Source of the DNA: Clostridiales bacterium
Lineage (GTDB): Bacteria; Bacillota; Clostridia; Christensenellales; CAG-314
Length of the DNA stretch: 64,000 nucleotides
NCBI GenBank assembly: GCA_022508375.1
Contig: JAFLVJ010000004.1
Coordinates: 62,001-126,000 of the forward strand
Direction of reading: 5' to 3'
Part shown: piece after piece, positions 35,709-44,676 of the stretch
How positions within the stretch are numbered: the stretch's first letter is position 1
Layout: the number at the start of each line of letters is the position of its first letter
Translations under genes and position numbers: made by a program
Notes under the pieces: model-generated
What the model was told of the DNA's origin: nothing
The model's input: the letters and a program-made list of their open reading frames with translations, nothing else
The model's database searches: none

Positions 35709-38468
35709 TTACTTGGTCTTTTTGTTACGGTAGATAACAACAAATATCAGCAGTCCCAACACGACAACAACACCAATTCCAACACCTACTATTACACCGA
35801 TTTTGTTACGACTCGGCGAGGGAATGTCGTCACCGCTCGGACTATCTTCGCTTGGGTCCTGCGGTTCAGTTGGACCTTCCGGATCGGGTTTCGGGTCGGG
35901 TTCAGGTTCAGGCATAGGATCAGGTTCGAGTTCAGGCTTAGACTCAGTATCCTTATACCCACAAATTGAGCAAGAGCCTTGTTCACCTTCGCGGTCGTGA
36001 TCGTTTTTCGGCGTTTCATAGTCGCAAATACTGCACTGCTTCCAATGCTGAGACTTGTCTTGTTTATCTGCAAAACTGTGGCTAACCTTTTCGGAAGATT
36101 GACTGCAAACGTTGCAAACCTGCCAATGCACGTCTGCGCTTGTACTCCACTCAACGTCAGCATAGTCATGCGCAGCAAGAGGTGTTTCAACGGATTTGTG
36201 ATCAATAATTTCCTTTTTGCCTTCGTTATCTTCAAACCATTTATTGCAACTGTTGCAGGTATAATACGCTGTATGACCTGCATCTGTACAGGTAGATTTT
36301 ACAGCTTCTACGGGTGTAAGCTCATGCCTGTGTTCAGGCTCAGGAACAATAAGCTCTATCAGAAAAGCAGTTTTGACGTAGTTTTCGCAATCTTCACCGA
36401 CATACATCACCGTAACTTGCATCTTGCCAGGTACAAGTTGGGTGCTTGGAGATTCCCATGCCCAATGTGCAGGCAGTTGAATATCTGAAAGCAATTCCAT
36501 ATATGCCGTTGCGCTGAGATTGGCGAATTCATTCGGAAGATTTGGACTTTCTGCCCTTCGTATGGTAAATTCGGACACGGCTTCAGCACTCATGTAATTA
36601 TCCGTTTCCGCCATTTCTGCGCGAATGAAATATGTTCCCGCATTTACGGGAATCTGCGAATCAAACGGACCGTCATACGACTCTCCGTAGGAATACGTTA
36701 CATTTCCTTTTTCCATGCCGTAATCGGAAACAATAGGAGATTTTGATACTTCACCGTACGTCCAATCGTCAATTTTCACATTGAAGTTTGTGCGCAAAGC
36801 CTTGGCTATTGTGAACGTAGTTTGCAAACTGCCGTTATACTTGCCATTTCCAATAACCTTAACTGTCGCTACTCCGGCGTTGATATTATTTTGATACGTG
36901 ACGGTATAATTCTCGGACGGTACCGTTATACCGTTTAATATCACGGTTACATCGGGCGTATGCTCATTACCTGTATAAAAGTAAGTCATATCGGAAAGTT
37001 CAAGCGCACCGTTTGAAATATCAAAACTTTCTTCCTCCGGTTCACTGTTGACTGTATGTGCTTTGATACACAGCAAACCATTTATCGCTATGCCTCCCAT
37101 CGGCGAATAGAGATTATCCCATTTCCCTTGATCATAAACAAATGTCATTGTACCGCTACGGTAAGCAAAAAAGTCGTAAATGACACTTCCTCCGGTAACC
37201 TTTACCAAAATGGTAAAATATGTATCTATATCCAATTTCGGCATTTGGGCTATCGGTATTGTATATATTCCCGTATGTGGCACAGTGCAAGTTGCCGTTG
37301 CAACAAGTTCACCTTTTTTGGGATTGAATGTAGAACTGTTGCTACTGTATTTAGTGGCCGCTTCATCTACGTTGGCGAAAATAGATACGTCAACGCGAGC
37401 GTTTGTCCCTGCAACGCCTACACTTACGCTCTTGAGATATTCATTAGTTTCACTGCCCTTTTGTGCTTTGTAAATTGCAGCGTACTCGGCACTATCGGCA
37501 TCGCTTGGATTGCATGAACTGTAACCCTTAGCACTGTAAACTAAATCCGAGTAATTATAGCACCAGTCATATTCATCAGCTGACATCATGTCAAATGCCG
37601 TTATTTCGTACAAAACCGAGTCGTATGACAAATAACAATACCCGTTTTCGAACTCATCTATACCGTAGCTGTTTTTTACTATCCAGCCTCCATTACGTTT
37701 TGGCGTTAATCCATTGGGATGAAAGAATGCACTCTTGTCAATGTTATCGTCCCAACCGACGATAAAACTAGCGTGGTCGTTGGAACCGGTTGCATACAAA
37801 TAAGTCTTGTTCATCAAGCCCGAATGGTATGCAAACGCTACTCCGCCGTATGTTGCAATCAATTTCTTGATTTCGGAAACATCATTGCTGCAATTTATCG
37901 CGTTGCGTAGAAAATACGAGGAATATCGCTCTTGCGGTTCTTCGCTCGTTATTTCACCTTCTTGATAAATTCCTTGCCCGCGAGCGGCAAACTGCGTCAC
38001 CCACGAAATTGCTCCCTCAGTGTTCCAATCGATTGATTTGTCGTTCTTTCGGTTTTTATCGGTGTCCGCAAGATTAAGAGGGTCATCCCACTTACCGTGT
38101 TCCGCCATTGAAAACTGCTTTTCATCAAGATCGATAGTATCCTTGGTTTCGTTAGTAAAACCCTGACGCAATATGTTTGTTTCCATGGCGGCAAAAGAGC
38201 CATATACCCAACAAAGATTGGTATTTCCTTGATTTTTAACGCTTGTCACAATACCGTAATCATTGCTGTTATATTGATCCCAAGTGACAATGTGTTCGGT
38301 TGGAGTTAAACGCAACTGCTCAAGCGTTTCTACGTCCTCCCTTGTTGCAAAACTATCCGTCTCACAATAAGCTACCAAAGTGCTATGACTTATAAAGCCA
38401 ACAACTGTAGATAAAATTGCAACCAAGGATATGAGAATAGAAATCAGCCTGTTTCTTACACTTTTCAT
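35709..38468 (-). CDS. Membrane-anchored C1 (papain-like) cysteine protease with lectin-like and Cys-rich domains
   Basis: A 919-aa surface protease. Signal segment (1-34), then the C1A domain with Gln80 and Cys86 in KNQGNTNLCWVYG, His232 in NDHASFIVGW and Asn266 in GWIVKNSYG, so catalytic residues are all present. Residues 285-470 resemble the lectin-like domain found in clostridial C1 peptidases. Two Ig/MBG-like segments (485-650), one with YTGNEHTPDVTV, precede the Cys-rich module (about 715-850). A Pro/Glu/Asp linker and a C-terminal helix ending RNKKTK anchor it. Its start overlaps the TlpA-like gene end by 4 bp (ATGA). Confidence 0.9.
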   Translation of the reverse strand: MKSVRNRLISILISLVAILSTVVGFISHSTLVAYCETDSFATREDVETLEQLRLTPTEHIVTWDQYNSNDYGIVTSVKNQGNTNLCWVYGSFAAMETNILRQGFTNETKDTIDLDEKQFSMAEHGKWDDPLNLADTDKNRKNDKSIDWNTEGAISWVTQFAARGQGIYQEGEITSEEPQERYSSYFLRNAINCSNDVSEIKKLIATYGGVAFAYHSGLMNKTYLYATGSNDHASFIVGWDDNIDKSAFFHPNGLTPKRNGGWIVKNSYGIDEFENGYCYLSYDSVLYEITAFDMMSADEYDWCYNYSDLVYSAKGYSSCNPSDADSAEYAAIYKAQKGSETNEYLKSVSVGVAGTNARVDVSIFANVDEAATKYSSNSSTFNPKKGELVATATCTVPHTGIYTIPIAQMPKLDIDTYFTILVKVTGGSVIYDFFAYRSGTMTFVYDQGKWDNLYSPMGGIAINGLLCIKAHTVNSEPEEESFDISNGALELSDMTYFYTGNEHTPDVTVILNGITVPSENYTVTYQNNINAGVATVKVIGNGKYNGSLQTTFTIAKALRTNFNVKIDDWTYGEVSKSPIVSDYGMEKGNVTYSYGESYDGPFDSQIPVNAGTYFIRAEMAETDNYMSAEAVSEFTIRRAESPNLPNEFANLSATAYMELLSDIQLPAHWAWESPSTQLVPGKMQVTVMYVGEDCENYVKTAFLIELIVPEPEHRHELTPVEAVKSTCTDAGHTAYYTCNSCNKWFEDNEGKKEIIDHKSVETPLAAHDYADVEWSTSADVHWQVCNVCSQSSEKVSHSFADKQDKSQHWKQCSICDYETPKNDHDREGEQGSCSICGYKDTESKPELEPDPMPEPEPDPKPDPEGPTEPQDPSEDSPSGDDIPSPSRNKIGVIVGVGIGVVVVLGLLIFVVIYRNKKTK
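35935..36338 (-). repeat. Duplicated Cys-rich module, copy 2 (in the C1 protease gene)
   Basis: Partner of 31549-31952, offset by 4386 bp and in the same orientation. Thirteen amino-acid changes separate the two encoded modules by eye; all Cys and CxxC positions are kept. Confidence 0.9.
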
Positions 38469-40609
38469 TCGTCCACCTCGATTTTACGTGTAAAACGCTG
38501 CTTCTCGGGAAGAATGACATGGCATGCGGATATAGATGCAAAAGCCGCAGCGTTATCTTCTCTTGGCGGTGTTTCAAAAAGGTTGTTGCTGATAAATGAA
38601 TCGAACTGGGAAGAATAATTGCTACCCGATACCGATTCGAATACGTAACCGCCGCTGTCTATAAAGACATTTAGCGGGTAACCGCTCCTCCCGAACATTT
38701 TGCCGTAAACGGCGCTCCTGTCATCAACAAAGTAGAAAGTGTCGGGATATTTAAAGATACTAGCAGCTCCGCTCCTGATACTTGCAGGATCGTCCTTTCC
38801 ATTAAAACAGACAACAGCAAGGTCATCATTATATTTCTGGGCGAGGCGCGCAATTGTTGGCGCTTCCGATTGGCACGGACCGCAAGCATTGTAATAGAAA
38901 TTAAGCCAAACCACTTTCTTCGTCTTAAGCAAATCACTCAGCCAAACCACATCGTTGTCAATCGTCGTGAATGAAAAATCGTTAAGAACTGTTTTCCGTT
39001 TACTGCCGTCAGGCATTGAACCTTGCCCGAGGTAAGAATACAGGTGAATAGTAATGCTGGGATATTTATCGGGTGTATCGTACGGATAAGTTCCGTCCGC
39101 CTCGGAGATTGTGTACTCGCCGTGTACGAACCCTTCTGGTACGTCTGCAAGCGTAACAGTGTACGTTCCGAAGGAGAGGCGTCGTTCAAATAGGTAATTT
39201 CCCTGATCATCTGCGAAACAATAGCCTGAAGCGACCTGTACGCCATTAGCATTCTTTATTATTACTATGGGAAGTTTTGGCGGCCTATTTTTTTCACCGT
39301 GCACAACATAGATTCGGAAATATGCTTCGCTTATAAGTCTTGGAACCGACTGAATATCCGTCCTCGAATTGCATTTGTAGTTGACGCAATGTCTTGATTG
39401 TACTCCCTCCTCATAGAGCGTCGGGAGCTTATCTATCGTAAACTCATCACTGTATTTATGCCCGGTAGCAGGTACAATCTCGCGATAAGAATCGCCACAC
39501 ACAGCACATTTGTTGAGATTTTGCCCTGTAGATTCACAGGTCGGCTCCGTAAGCGGAAAGCCACTTGCTTTCGTATGTCCTGTTGCAGGAATTACGTCAG
39601 ACGTGAGTGTAGCGCTGCATAATTTACAGGTTACGGATCTAATTCCGTCTTCCACACAGGTAGCTTCCTTGATGATTTTTATATCCGTCCAAACATGTTC
39701 AAGCGCGGGAATATCTGCTTTCTCTACTTTTTTGCACAGCTCGCAAGTGCGCGTTTTCTCTCCTGCTACACCGCATCTGGCGGGCAAGGTTTCGGTATAA
39801 TCCGACCATTTATGTTCCAGTTTCGGTATTTCAAGCTTTTCCTCGGCATGACATAAACTACATGAGCGAGTCTTCTCACCCGACTTGTTGCATGTTGCAG
39901 CTACTGTTTCGGCGTAATCCGACCATACGTGCGTAAGAGCAGGAATTTCTATTTTTTCTTCGCTACTGCATAGTTCGCAAACGCGCGTTTTCTCTCCTGC
40001 TACACCGCATCTGGCAGGCGAGGTTTCGGTATAATCCGACCATCTATGTTCCAGTTTCGGTATTTCGGACTTTTCCTCGGTATTACATAAACTACATGAG
40101 CGAGTCTTCTCACCTGACTTGCCGCATGTTGCAGCTTCTGTTTCAGCGTAATCCGACCAAACGTGCGTAAGAGCAGGAATTTCTATTTTTTCTTCACTGC
40201 TACACAGATCACAAGTGCGAGTTTTCTCACCTGCTACACCGCATCTGGCGGGCAAATTTTCAGTATAGTCTGACCAAATATGTTCAAGTGCGGGAATTAC
40301 CTCGATATCTTCATTATTGCATATGGAGCATGTACGCTTCTTTTCACCCTTTATCTCACATTCGGCAGATTGTATAATTTCAAAGTCGGACCAGTTGTGC
40401 CCTGCTAAAATTGTCTCCTTTTCCTGATATCCACAGCGCAGACAGGTACGCGCCTTTTCACCGTTTGTTTCGCAGTCAGCAGCCGTAAGTATTTCATAAT
40501 CTCCGAAATTATGAACATGAACACCGCAAGCCGAAAGTGCGCCTATTGAAATTAACAATAAGCAGATAGCAAAGCTTAACAATAGAATTTTGAATATTCT
40601 TTGCTTCAT
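38465..40609 (-). CDS. Lipoprotein with ten Cys-rich repeats and a TlpA/thioredoxin-like domain
   Basis: A 714-aa predicted lipoprotein: signal peptide with lipobox LSAC (lipidated Cys28). Ten tandem units of 39-40 aa follow (residues 33 to about 425), each starting H-x-W and holding one Cys then a CxxC pair. A carboxypeptidase-regulatory-like beta domain (about 440-540) precedes a thioredoxin fold with FYYNACGPCQSEAP (CGPC at about 576-579) and a cis-Pro segment GYPLNVFID. The CGPC motif is that of thiol-disulfide oxidoreductases. The ATG at 40609 has GGAGG nine bases upstream; an in-frame codon 14 residues earlier lacks one. It is gene two of the operon. Confidence 0.88.
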   Translation of the reverse strand: MKQRIFKILLLSFAICLLLISIGALSACGVHVHNFGDYEILTAADCETNGEKARTCLRCGYQEKETILAGHNWSDFEIIQSAECEIKGEKKRTCSICNNEDIEVIPALEHIWSDYTENLPARCGVAGEKTRTCDLCSSEEKIEIPALTHVWSDYAETEAATCGKSGEKTRSCSLCNTEEKSEIPKLEHRWSDYTETSPARCGVAGEKTRVCELCSSEEKIEIPALTHVWSDYAETVAATCNKSGEKTRSCSLCHAEEKLEIPKLEHKWSDYTETLPARCGVAGEKTRTCELCKKVEKADIPALEHVWTDIKIIKEATCVEDGIRSVTCKLCSATLTSDVIPATGHTKASGFPLTEPTCESTGQNLNKCAVCGDSYREIVPATGHKYSDEFTIDKLPTLYEEGVQSRHCVNYKCNSRTDIQSVPRLISEAYFRIYVVHGEKNRPPKLPIVIIKNANGVQVASGYCFADDQGNYLFERRLSFGTYTVTLADVPEGFVHGEYTISEADGTYPYDTPDKYPSITIHLYSYLGQGSMPDGSKRKTVLNDFSFTTIDNDVVWLSDLLKTKKVVWLNFYYNACGPCQSEAPTIARLAQKYNDDLAVVCFNGKDDPASIRSGAASIFKYPDTFYFVDDRSAVYGKMFGRSGYPLNVFIDSGGYVFESVSGSNYSSQFDSFISNNLFETPPREDNAAAFASISACHVILPEKQRFTRKIEVDE
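39698..40282 (-). repeat. Higher-order tandem array (78-aa/234-bp dimer) in the TlpA-like gene
   Basis: Repeat units 3-7 alternate between two types: one with ARCGVAGEKTR (units 3, 5, 7) and one with AATCxKSGEKTRSC (units 4, 6). Like types are nearly identical at DNA level, so the array grew by duplication of a two-unit block of 234 bp. It is coding, not CRISPR. Confidence 0.85.
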
Positions 40610-40632
40610 AATTTCACGCCTCCTTTTATGTG

Positions 40633-41262
40633 TTACAGCTTGATAATGCAAAATCGGTTATCTGAAGTAACCGTATATTTTGTGTTGTATAGTTCTTCTG
40701 TTCCTTCATTGGAATAAACTTTTACGTCGTAAATACCCGTGTTGAGTTCAATATCAGCAATGTTGCCGTTTTCGAAAGACACAGGTCTGCACAGCTTATC
40801 GTCACAAATTTGAACATCCAAGTCGGCAACGGGCGTATCCGTTATTACGATTACGGTAAAAGTGAAATTAAATATCTGAGTAAAATCGTTATATTTTGCT
40901 TTTTCGAGAGTAATCGTTGCTTTCTTTGTGTTTTCAGTAAGCAGGACCGAAGAATAACTTATCTCCTCGGATAAACCGCTCAGCGTTGCTATATAACTGT
41001 CACCCTTCTGCTCGAAAAAAACTTTGCCTCGCGACAATTTCTTTTCGCTTAACATTTCGCCATCCATAGAATAAATGCAAACGCTTAATCGACTCGTATC
41101 AACCGCAAGATTGTTTGCGTCAACAGTAATTTCATAAGTGACGTTTGCGGACGTATCCCCATTATTCCCATTAGAATTCGTGTTAGGTACACATGCAGTT
41201 ATGCTAAACGTTGCAACAATTGCAAGCAACAATATTAAAAATAGATTAGCGATTTTCCTCAT
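40633..41262 (-). CDS. Small predicted lipoprotein, first gene of the surface-protease operon
   Basis: A 209-aa protein with a signal peptide and lipobox SITAC (Cys24), followed by an Asn/Gly-rich spacer and a beta-rich domain. LNTGIYDVKVYSNEG near residue 175 resembles carboxypeptidase-regulatory/Ig-like beta sandwiches. I recognise no specific family. The ATG at 41262 has AAGGA about ten bases upstream; the frame start at 41292 has none. It lies 23 bp before the TlpA-like gene and about 110 nt after the predicted transcription start, so it leads the operon. Confidence 0.75.
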   Translation of the reverse strand: MRKIANLFLILLLAIVATFSITACVPNTNSNGNNGDTSANVTYEITVDANNLAVDTSRLSVCIYSMDGEMLSEKKLSRGKVFFEQKGDSYIATLSGLSEEISYSSVLLTENTKKATITLEKAKYNDFTQIFNFTFTVIVITDTPVADLDVQICDDKLCRPVSFENGNIADIELNTGIYDVKVYSNEGTEELYNTKYTVTSDNRFCIIKL

Positions 41263-41376
41263 ACTGTAGATTTCCTTATCATTAAACTTCATCGCAACGA
41301 AAAGATTTTTGTGTTAATCTTTCATTATTATGCAATAAACTATAGCTCGGTTATTTAAATATATTTATTCAAGATA

Positions 41377-41405
41377 ATAATATAATAAATGACTACTTCT
41401 GTCAA
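41377..41405 (-). promoter_or_regulatory. SigA promoter of the surface-protease operon
   Basis: TTGACA (41400-41405), 17 bp, TATTAT (41377-41382) on the minus strand. The predicted 5' leader of about 110 nt is AT-rich with no obvious riboswitch. Confidence 0.75.
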
Positions 41406-41711
41406 GACGTTAGATTACCTCAATACTTGCTAAACGCAACGTGAATTAAAAACGAAGTCTATACTTTGCTTACAAGATGATAAAACCTAAACAAAAACAC
41501 GGATTATTTATATTTATATCTGAAACAAAAAACGGTCAAATAAAGCTTTTAGCTCAATTTGACCGTTTTGGTTTGATAAATGTTTTATTTATTCAGTTTG
41601 TACTTGATTATTGTTTGTTGACTATTACATCGCCAACGTAAAAGAAAAGGAGGTAATTAAACGTTAGCAAAAATACAACTTACAAATTTGTATGATTTTG
41701 TAAACGGTTTG
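41406..41711. other. Intergenic region between spoIVB and the surface-protease operon
   Basis: Apart from the terminator at 41529-41569 nothing firm is visible. On the plus strand AAAGGAGGTAATT (41647-41659) is a textbook ribosome-binding sequence, but no start codon or frame follows, so it may be chance or a gene remnant. Confidence 0.4.
41521..41569 (-). terminator. Terminator downstream of spoIVB
   Basis: A 13-bp stem AAAACGGTCAAAT / ATTTGACCGTTTT with a 15-base loop, followed by TTTTGTTT on the minus strand. It lies about 140 bp past spoIVB. Confidence 0.8.
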
Positions 41712-42827
41712 CTAATTTGTTAACATCCATTTGGCATAAATACCGTAGCCGCGTGTCGGATCGTTGACAAACACGTGGGTCACCGCGCCGACAAGCTTAC
41801 CGTTTTGCACTATCGGACTTCCGCTCATACCCTGCACGATACCGCCCGTTTTACTAAGCAGCTCCTTGTCTGTCACATGGATAATCATACCTTTGTCATC
41901 GCGCGAGTTTTGCGGGGTTGCCTTGACAATTTCTATATCATAGCATTTACGCTCGTTGTCATCCAATGTACAGTAGATTTGCGCCTTACCGGGGGTGACT
42001 TCGCTTATATCCGCAACAGGGGTCAACTCTGTACAAAATTGCGGAAGATTGTTAAAGCTACCGAAGGCGCCGAATTTGTTGTTTGCGTAGATATTGCCGG
42101 TACGTTTATCAAAGCAAAAACTACCCTTCAGCTCGCCGGCGGCACCTTTTTGTCCCTTTTCAATCCCATCAATAGTACACCCGAACACGCCACCGTTTTT
42201 GCAAGATACAATGGAGCCTTTGGGGTCTGTAATAGGATGCCCAAGACTACCGAATTTCAGATTCTTACGCACATAGGTCAACGTTCCTATACCGCTGGAG
42301 GAATCACGCGTCCACAAGCCAAGCCTATATTGCCCTGCCGTCAAATCCTTTTGCGGAGTGATGGTCGTTTCCTTCATTTCGCCATCCCTAAGAAATTTGA
42401 GGGAAAGTTCTTGTCCTGCCGACTGCTCGGCAATTTCCGATAACTTCGCCGAACCGTAAATTTTACGTCCGTTAAACTCAACGATGACGTCATTTATTTC
42501 AATACCCGCAAGCAATGCAGGACAGCATAACGAGCCGTCCTGAGCAACAAATTCGTTGAGTCCAATAACCGTTACACCGTCTCCGTCGATTGTTATGCCT
42601 AGCGGGTAGCCACCCAAATAAACTTCTTCGTCTATCTTGGCGGTACTGTTGTTGCCCCAAAACAAACTGCCGAAGTCATTCAAAATATCATCCACGCCTT
42701 GATTGGCTGAAACGTTTACTTCCGTTGCCACCGTTTCCGATTCTGCTTCCGCATAAATAAACGGTACGCACAAAATTATCTGCAAAAGAAATATTACAAC
42801 GTAAAGTAACAGTATCGATTTCCTCAT
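41712..42827 (-). CDS. spoIVB: SpoIVB serine peptidase (S55)
   Basis: A 371-aa forespore-secreted protease that triggers pro-SigK processing in the mother cell by cleaving SpoIVFA. An N-terminal membrane segment (4-25) is followed by a PDZ domain (about 85-150; AGIEINDVIVEFNG) and the S55 domain, with the catalytic His in LGHPITD and Ser in GMSGSPIVQNGK. The C-terminal HVFVNDPTRGYGI is a family signature. GAGGTG lies before the ATG at 42827; a GTG two codons earlier is possible. It follows recN, the usual order in Bacillus. Confidence 0.95.
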   Translation of the reverse strand: MRKSILLLYVVIFLLQIILCVPFIYAEAESETVATEVNVSANQGVDDILNDFGSLFWGNNSTAKIDEEVYLGGYPLGITIDGDGVTVIGLNEFVAQDGSLCCPALLAGIEINDVIVEFNGRKIYGSAKLSEIAEQSAGQELSLKFLRDGEMKETTITPQKDLTAGQYRLGLWTRDSSSGIGTLTYVRKNLKFGSLGHPITDPKGSIVSCKNGGVFGCTIDGIEKGQKGAAGELKGSFCFDKRTGNIYANNKFGAFGSFNNLPQFCTELTPVADISEVTPGKAQIYCTLDDNERKCYDIEIVKATPQNSRDDKGMIIHVTDKELLSKTGGIVQGMSGSPIVQNGKLVGAVTHVFVNDPTRGYGIYAKWMLTN

Positions 42828-42849
42828 AATCACCTCAAAACACTACGAT

Positions 42850-42878
42850 TATTGTGTGAATTTAGGCAACTATTATTC
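42850..42878 (-). promoter_or_regulatory. Candidate forespore (SigG/SigF) promoter of spoIVB
   Basis: GAATA (42874-42878), 17 bp, CACAATA (42850-42856) on the minus strand, resembling GnATR / CATnnTA. spoIVB is forespore-expressed in Bacillus. Confidence 0.45.
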
Positions 42879-42895
42879 ATCGGTTGCGCAACTTG

Positions 42896-44608
42896 CTATT
42901 TCAGGCTATTTTTGTAATTGGAAGACCAGTCAAGCAACTCCTTGGCGTTTATAATAGCATGCTCGCCAACGCTACCCATCAAGCGGGATACTTCCTTGGC
43001 GCGAGATTCGTAATCGGTAAGAATATCAACTGAAGTATGGGTTTTACCGTCACGCTCGAATTTGTGTATGTACATATTTACGTCCGCCATCGCCACGATC
43101 TGTGGAAGGTGGGTGATCACAATACATTGATAGCCGTTTTGCTTATTTGCGGAAACGTTTGCAAGCTTATTTGCCACCATTTGCGCCATATTGCCGGAAA
43201 TACCCGTGTCGATTTCGTCGAAAATCATGGTAGGAATTTTTTCCGCTTGGGCTGTGATATTTTTTACTGCAAGCATAAAGCGAGACATTTCGCCGCCCGA
43301 AATAACCTTCGACAGCGGTTTCAGCGGCTCGCCGACGTTTGCCGACATCAAAAATTCCACCTTATCAAACCCATCGGAGGAGGGAGATAAACAATATTCC
43401 TCCAATGTAGGTTCAGCGTTAAAACTGACCTCGAAATGCGTTCCGCGCATTCCAAGATCGTTTAATTCCTGCATGATACGCGAAGCGAGCTTTTGCGCAG
43501 TCGCCTTACGCTCTGCAGATTTCTTTTGAGAGAGCGCATACATTTGCGAAAGTATTTTATTTTTTTGTGTGTTAAGTTGCTCTATACGTTCGGCGGAGTT
43601 AACAAGATTGTCGTATTTTGCCTTCGACTGCGCAAGGAAGTCCAACACTTCTGCAACGCTTCCACCGTATTTACGCTTGAGTTGACGGATATGCTCCAAA
43701 CGGGCTTCCATCTTATCCGCTTCGGCAGGGCTAAAATCCATTTGCGACACAATATCTTCAAGCTGCGAACTGACGTCTTCGATTTCCAGTCTGGCAGATT
43801 GCAAACGAGTATCCAATTCGTTAGCTGTATCTTCCAGCGAACTAACCGAGCGCAATGCGGCACAAGACTGTGAAATTTGGGATATGGCCCCGTTTTCGCC
43901 ACTAAGCATTTGGCGGGCTTGTCCAAGCGCCGTTGACAGCTTTTCTACATTAACCATGCGCTTATGCATGGCAAGCAGTTCTGTTTCTTCTTCCTCGCTC
44001 AAATTTGCCGAACTTATTTCGTCAATTTGGTATTTCAAAATATCTATCAACCGCTCTCTTTCGGAGTCGCTTCCACCATAGGATTTGAGTTCGCGATTGA
44101 CGGCGGCAAGCTGTGGAGCGTAATCGGTTTTGAGCTGAACGTCAACACCGTTGAAATTGCAAAAAGCGTCCAGTACCGACAGTTGATTTTTTTCATTTAA
44201 CAAAGCCAGATGTTGTCCCTGTCCGAAAATATCCACAAGCTCTGCGCACACTTCCTTGAGTATTGCCAAAGTTGCCGTTTTGCCTTGTATGCGAATTTCA
44301 TTTTTGCCCGCAACCGACATTTTGCGATAAATAAGAATTTCAGTATCATCACCGTAGCCGTATTCGGAAAGTTTTGCAATGACGGGCGAGTCACCAGTCA
44401 CTTCGAAAAGCGCTGTTACTTCTGCTGCGTCTTCGCCGTACTTTATTAAGGTTTTGTCCGCCCTGTCGCCCAAGACAAAGGCAAGCGAATCCACAATTAT
44501 AGATTTACCGCTACCGGTCTCACCGCTCAAAACCGTTAAACCCTGTTGAAAATCCAAATCAAGGTGGTCAATTAGCGCAATATTGTCAATAACTAAATTT
44601 TTAATCAT
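42896..44608 (-). CDS. recN: DNA repair protein RecN
   Basis: A 570-aa SMC-like ATPase acting early in double-strand break repair. Walker A is in SGETGSGKSIIVD at the N-terminus. A central coiled coil (about 155-370) leads to the signature KVISGGEMSRFMLA and Walker B MIFDEIDTGISG. The length is normal. AGGAAAAC precedes the ATG. It sits between argR and spoIVB, the standard Firmicutes order. Confidence 0.96.
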   Translation of the reverse strand: MIKNLVIDNIALIDHLDLDFQQGLTVLSGETGSGKSIIVDSLAFVLGDRADKTLIKYGEDAAEVTALFEVTGDSPVIAKLSEYGYGDDTEILIYRKMSVAGKNEIRIQGKTATLAILKEVCAELVDIFGQGQHLALLNEKNQLSVLDAFCNFNGVDVQLKTDYAPQLAAVNRELKSYGGSDSERERLIDILKYQIDEISSANLSEEEETELLAMHKRMVNVEKLSTALGQARQMLSGENGAISQISQSCAALRSVSSLEDTANELDTRLQSARLEIEDVSSQLEDIVSQMDFSPAEADKMEARLEHIRQLKRKYGGSVAEVLDFLAQSKAKYDNLVNSAERIEQLNTQKNKILSQMYALSQKKSAERKATAQKLASRIMQELNDLGMRGTHFEVSFNAEPTLEEYCLSPSSDGFDKVEFLMSANVGEPLKPLSKVISGGEMSRFMLAVKNITAQAEKIPTMIFDEIDTGISGNMAQMVANKLANVSANKQNGYQCIVITHLPQIVAMADVNMYIHKFERDGKTHTSVDILTDYESRAKEVSRLMGSVGEHAIINAKELLDWSSNYKNSLK

Positions 44609-44676
44609 GTTTTCCTACGTATTACTTTTCAATAAACAAGCCCCGAAGAACTTATATGCGCAAATACATTTAGCTC

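Noticed and set aside
39335..40513. Regular DNA repeats resembling a CRISPR array
   Set aside because: The period is 117 bp, in frame, and translates to conserved Cys-rich units; there are no short identical repeats with unique spacers and no cas genes.
41647..41659. Textbook ribosome-binding sequence on the plus strand
   Set aside because: No start codon or open frame follows within a useful distance.
41775..42443. Plus-strand frame of 222 codons over spoIVB
   Set aside because: Shadow of spoIVB; no ribosome site or domain features.
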